Assembly (NCBI RefSeq): GCF_963665995.1
Contig: NZ_OY762512.1
Coordinates: 3,472,001-3,536,000 of the forward strand
Direction: 5' to 3'
Length of the DNA: 64,000 bases
Source of the DNA: Pleurocapsa sp. FMAR1
GTDB taxonomy: Bacteria; Cyanobacteriota; Cyanobacteriia; Cyanobacteriales; Xenococcaceae
The notes beneath the pieces are model-generated. The model was given only the letters and a program-made list of their open reading frames with translations, made no database searches and had not been told where the DNA came from. Shown one piece after another: positions 61,225 to 64,000 of this stretch (position 1 is the stretch's first letter; each line of letters begins with the position of its first letter). A program made the position numbers and the translations under genes.

Positions 61225-62307
61225 TTAACCGTTGATAGCAGGAGCAGTTAATGCTACAGGAGCAATATCGCCACTAGCAAGATCAAGCGGGAAGTTGTGA
61301 GCGTTACGTTCGTGCATTACTTCAAAACCTAGGTTGGCTCGGTTTAAGATGTCTGCCCAAGTGTTGACTACACGTCCTTGTGAATCCATTACCGACTGGT
61401 TGAAGTTGAATCCATTTAGGTTGAACGCCATGGTGGATATTCCCATTGCTGTTAACCAGATTCCAATCACTGGCCATGCTCCTAAGAAGAAGTGCAAAGC
61501 TCTGGAGTTGTTAAAGGACGCATATTGGAAGATTAGACGACCGAAGTAGCCGTGGGCTGCGACGATGTTGTATGTTTCTTCTTCTTGTCCGAATTTGTAT
61601 CCGTAGTTTTGTGATTCGGTTTCGGTTGTTTCACGTACTAAGGACGATGTTACTAGTGAACCGTGCATGGCAGAGAATAATGCTCCACCGAATACTCCTG
61701 CTACTCCTAACATATGGAAGGGGTGCATCAGAATATTGTGTTCTGCTTGGAAGACCAACATGAAGTTGAATGTTCCAGAGATACCAAGAGGCATTCCATC
61801 ACTGAAGCTTCCTTGTCCTAGTGGATAGATTAGAAATACTGCTGTGGCTGCTGATACTGGTGCTGAGTAGGCTACACATATCCAAGGACGCATTCCTAAA
61901 CGGAATGATAGTTCCCACTGACGACCGAGGTATGAGAATACGCCGATTAGGAAGTGAAAGACAATCAGTTGGTATGGTCCACCGTTATACAGCCACTCGT
62001 CAAGTGAGGCTGCTTCCCAAATTGGGTAGAAGTGAAGTCCAATGGCGTTAGAACTAGGTACTACTGCACCAGAAATTATGTTGTTTCCGTATAGCAATGA
62101 ACCTGCTACAGGCTCTCTGATACCATCGATGTCTACTGGTGGTGCTGCGACGAAGGCGATTAGGAAACAGGTTGTTGCTGCTAGGAGTGTAGGAATCATC
62201 AGGACGCCGAACCAACCGACATAAATGCGGTTGTTGGTGCTGGTGATCCACTGACAGAACCTTTCCCAGCTATTCTGGGTTTGGGTTTGTTGTAGAGTGG
62301 TTGTCAT
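61225..62307 (-). CDS. psbA: Photosystem II D1 protein, standard Q130 form
   Basis: 360 residues, the full D1 precursor. All Mn4CaO5 ligands are present: D170, E189, H332, E333, H337, D342 and A344. H198, H215 and H272 (chlorophyll/iron) and the Q_B-site S264 are also present. Residue 130 is Gln, as in the standard low-light D1 form; G80, F158 and T286 are the canonical residues, so this is not the low-oxygen or rogue D1 variant. The 16-residue C-terminal extension after A344 is processed off by CtpA. A strong consensus promoter precedes it and a strong terminator follows. Other psbA copies are expected elsewhere. Confidence 0.99.
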   Translation of the reverse strand: MTTTLQQTQTQNSWERFCQWITSTNNRIYVGWFGVLMIPTLLAATTCFLIAFVAAPPVDIDGIREPVAGSLLYGNNIISGAVVPSSNAIGLHFYPIWEAASLDEWLYNGGPYQLIVFHFLIGVFSYLGRQWELSFRLGMRPWICVAYSAPVSAATAVFLIYPLGQGSFSDGMPLGISGTFNFMLVFQAEHNILMHPFHMLGVAGVFGGALFSAMHGSLVTSSLVRETTETESQNYGYKFGQEEETYNIVAAHGYFGRLIFQYASFNNSRALHFFLGAWPVIGIWLTAMGISTMAFNLNGFNFNQSVMDSQGRVVNTWADILNRANLGFEVMHERNAHNFPLDLASGDIAPVALTAPAING

Positions 62308-62362
62308 TTGTTTTATGATTGCTGTATTTATTTTTGAAGGTTTTTTTGAACCGACACTAATC

Positions 62363-62390
62363 AGTATAGGATACTTTTGAGTTTTGTAAA
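62363..62390 (-). promoter_or_regulatory. psbA core promoter
   Basis: On the minus strand TTTACA (62390-62385) and TATACT (62368-62363) are separated by 16 bp. The predicted start lies near 62355, leaving a leader of about 48 nt. The match to the sigma-70 consensus is strong, as usual for psbA. The other side of this region leads to cofG. Confidence 0.8.
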
Positions 62391-62447
62391 CTATTTTAAT
62401 AAAATATTATCTTATATAAAGAATAAGCTATCTTTATCTTTTATAAT

Positions 62448-63410
62448 ATGAAGTCTGAAATAACTTATAGTCCCGCATACACGGTAGTTCCCACATACGA
62501 GTGTTTTAATAGATGTAGTTACTGTAATTTTCGAGTTGACCTGGGGACAGAAGATTTTTTCTCTTTAGAAAATATTGCCAAACAGCTACGAAGCTTAGAG
62601 AAACATTTGGTAATAGAGATACTTGTTGTCAGCGGAGAAGTCCCTTTACTATCACAAAACAGAGCCACTTGGTTTGCCAAAATCTATAAAATATGTGAGT
62701 TGGCTTTAGCTATGGGTTTTTTGCCTCATACAAACGCTGGTATTTTAAGCTGGCAAGAAATGAAACAGTTGAGACTGGTTAATGTTTCTATGGGTTTAAT
62801 GCTAGAACAGTTAAATCCTAAATTTATGCAAACTGTGCATCAGTATGCACCCAGCAAAGAGCCAGAATTACGTTTACAGCAGTTAGAATGGGCAGGAAAG
62901 CTCAAAATCCCTTTTACAACAGGATTGCTTTTAGGTATTGGCGAAACAAAGTTAGATATTGAAGAATCATTAAAAGCGATCGCCATATTACAAAATAAAT
63001 GGGGACACATTCAAGAAGTAATATTGCAGCCTCACAGCATAGGTAGTCAGCAGCAGTCAGATATTCCCAGTTTTGAGTTAACTCATTTACCAGAGATTAT
63101 TGCTCAAGCCAGGAAAATTCTCCCAGAAAGTATTTCTATTCAGATCCCACCTAATTTAGTACCAGATCCTGCTTTTTTACTGGAGTGTCTAGCAGCAGGA
63201 GCAACAGACTTAGGAGGAATTAGTCCCAAAGATGAAGTTAATCCAGACTATCCTCATCCTACTTATCAATCTTTATCAGAAATTCTACAGCCTGCTGGTT
63301 GGAATCTCAAACCTAGACTGCCAGTGTATCCTCAGTACTATTCTTGGCTATCTCCAAGCTTACAAAAAGCAATGTCAGCGAAAAAAAAAGCTTTGATTGC
63401 TCAAATTTGA
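62448..63410 (+). CDS. cofG: 7,8-didemethyl-8-hydroxy-5-deazariboflavin synthase, CofG subunit
   Basis: 320 residues. A radical SAM CX3CX2C motif is at Cys19, Cys23 and Cys26 (ECFNRCSYCNFRV). Further markers are EILVVSGEVPLL, PHTNAGILSW and SMGLMLEQLNPKF, the last being the CofG pattern, with LLLGIGETKLDIEESLKAI (SAM ribose/Gly-rich) following. With CofH it makes the deazaflavin F0 from tyrosine and a pyrimidine intermediate. In cyanobacteria F0 mainly serves as antenna chromophore of DNA photolyase. cofH is not in the window. It is divergent from psbA across 140 bp. Confidence 0.95.
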   Translation: MKSEITYSPAYTVVPTYECFNRCSYCNFRVDLGTEDFFSLENIAKQLRSLEKHLVIEILVVSGEVPLLSQNRATWFAKIYKICELALAMGFLPHTNAGILSWQEMKQLRLVNVSMGLMLEQLNPKFMQTVHQYAPSKEPELRLQQLEWAGKLKIPFTTGLLLGIGETKLDIEESLKAIAILQNKWGHIQEVILQPHSIGSQQQSDIPSFELTHLPEIIAQARKILPESISIQIPPNLVPDPAFLLECLAAGATDLGGISPKDEVNPDYPHPTYQSLSEILQPAGWNLKPRLPVYPQYYSWLSPSLQKAMSAKKKALIAQI

Positions 63411-63464
63411 TAAACTCATGCTATGATTGAAATTCGTGGAAATAAGTGACGTTTATTTCTGCAC

Positions 63465-63536
63465 GGGTCGCTAGCTCAATGGTAGAGTACTCGGCTTTTA
63501 ACCGATTTGCTCTGGGTTCGAATCCCAGGCGACCCA
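63465..63536 (+). tRNA. tRNA-Lys (UUU)
   Basis: A 72-nt cloverleaf. Acceptor stem GGGTCGC pairs with GCGACCC plus discriminator A. The D-arm is AGCTCAATGGTAGAGT. The anticodon loop CTTTTAA has anticodon TTT on a TCGG/CCGA stem. The T-arm CTGGG-TTCGAAT-CCCAG is perfect. CCA is not encoded. Confidence 0.97.
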
Positions 63537-63682
63537 TTTTTAGAAAAGCTGCTCTTGTTATTGGGGTGTTTGTACTGTCACTTTTTAAGCGATCGCTATG
63601 TTTAGCGTACTAGCTCAATGTAGTTGGGTTAATCTATCTATAGGCGTTTGACCCCTAACCCAACTACAAAACCGAGGAAAAA

Positions 63683-64000
63683 TTAAATTCCTAAACGTTG
63701 ATAAATTTCATCTAGGTTTTTCAAGTGGTGATTCGGATCGAAACAGGCATCAATTTCCTCAGTAGATAGAGTTTTAGTTACTGTTTCGTCTTGAGAAATT
63801 AGTTTACGAAAATCGCCATCAATTTTGTTCCAAGCCTCATGAGCGCATCCTTGCACCAGACCATAGGCTGCTTCTCGGTTCATGCCTTTCTCTACCAGAG
63901 TTAGCATTACTCGTTGGCTAAAGATTACACCACCATAGACATTCATATTGCGCTTCATGTTTTCAGGATATACCAGCAGGTTTTTAATTAAGCCTGTGAT
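63683..64000 (-). CDS. purB: Adenylosuccinate lyase, C-terminal part (runs off the window)
   Basis: Open from the window edge: 105 residues starting ITGLIKNLLVYPENMKRNM, then NVYGGVIFSQRVMLTLVEKG, EAAYGLVQGCAHEAWNK and FDPNHHLKNLDEIYQRLGI. This is the C-terminal domain of PurB, with the conserved xxGLVFSQRVMLALV-type helix and the YxxVQxxAxxAW segment. The active-site region (SSxMPxKxNP) lies beyond the window. It acts twice in purine synthesis, releasing fumarate from SAICAR and adenylosuccinate. The in-frame ATG at 63958 is internal, not the start. Confidence 0.95.
   Translation of the reverse strand: MTGLIKNLLVYPENMKRNMNVYGGVIFSQRVMLTLVEKGMNREAAYGLVQGCAHEAWNKIDGDFRKLISQDETVTKTLSTEEIDACFDPNHHLKNLDEIYQRLGI

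Noticed and set aside
61225-62307. Low-oxygen or rogue D1 variant
   Set aside because: All Mn ligands, G80, F158, T286, S264 and Q130 are as in the standard form.
1-64000. CRISPR array
   Set aside because: No regularly spaced direct repeats with unique spacers are present. The dispersed repeats are far apart and palindromic.

Overview
The window is chromosomal DNA from a cyanobacterium. Evidence: psbA (D1) and psbO, a Vipp1/PspA protein, cyanophycinase, CofG, a SigF-type sigma factor, a CYP110-like P450, many cyanobacteria-type hypothetical genes, and very frequent copies of the HIP1 octamer GCGATCGC. Overall the DNA is AT-rich (roughly 40% GC by eye). Many small GC-rich dispersed repeats, decayed genes and IS remnants suggest a repeat-laden genome such as those of the baeocyte-forming (Pleurocapsa-like) lineages. 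That placement is inference, not a demonstrated assignment.

Layout. 1-2.4 kb is a graveyard: an NRPS linker fragment, a truncated C-methyltransferase and a GT4 glycosyltransferase broken by a ~570-bp block of hairpin repeats. 2.4-5 kb holds a cNMP-domain histidine kinase, a Uma2 remnant, an orphan HicB and a small membrane protein. 5-13 kb holds metH, an ABC1/UbiB kinase overlapping hisC, and galE. 13-25 kb holds two methyltransferase/membrane genes, a GH15-like enzyme, miaB, RidA, a ClC channel, an M48 protease, rdgB and a phosphohexomutase. 25-31.5 kb holds psbO, sigF with a PilP-like lipoprotein, a fibrillin, cyanophycinase and a GAF-LuxR regulator. 31.5-35 kb holds the P450 and a glycosyltransferase/MSMEG_0570 pair. 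35-41 kb holds a GNAT, a TPR protein and dnaX. 41-44 kb holds an SDR and a GC-rich MFS gene followed by decayed AKR and monooxygenase pieces. 44-54 kb holds an aminotransferase, TPR, vipp1, SPOR-like protein, larE, histidine kinase, ABC permease and PBP4. 54-58.5 kb holds plsX-fabH, a tiny membrane ORF, an IS630 element and a secreted Hint-domain protein. 58.8-64 kb holds puuE, a decayed IS1-family element, psbA, cofG, tRNA-Lys and the 3' end of purB.

Most striking signal. A 43-bp dispersed repeat occurs at least four times (1786, 32155, 32857, 40868), with a degenerate fifth copy at 31674. It has a near-constant 31-bp core flanked by 6-bp arms that differ between copies yet are perfectly complementary within each copy (GGGCAG/CTGCCC, GGTGAG/CTCACC, GATGCG/CGCATC, GGAAAG/CTTTCC). 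Two copies lie inside the P450 gene as exact 51-bp, 17-codon in-frame insertions, and the gene remains open with all P450 motifs. This resembles, by analogy only, the Rickettsia palindromic elements that insert into proteins. A second hairpin family (1722, 47637) shows the same property of a constant frame with a varying self-complementary stem. A 127-bp MITE at 8755 is an internal-deletion derivative of the IS1-family element at 59.8-60.7 kb.

The functional genes form few long operons. Clear couplings are ABC1 kinase-hisC (1-bp overlap), plsX-fabH, the ClC channel with a 49-codon ORF overlapping its stop, and sigF with the PilP-like lipoprotein. psbA and cofG are divergent from one promoter region.
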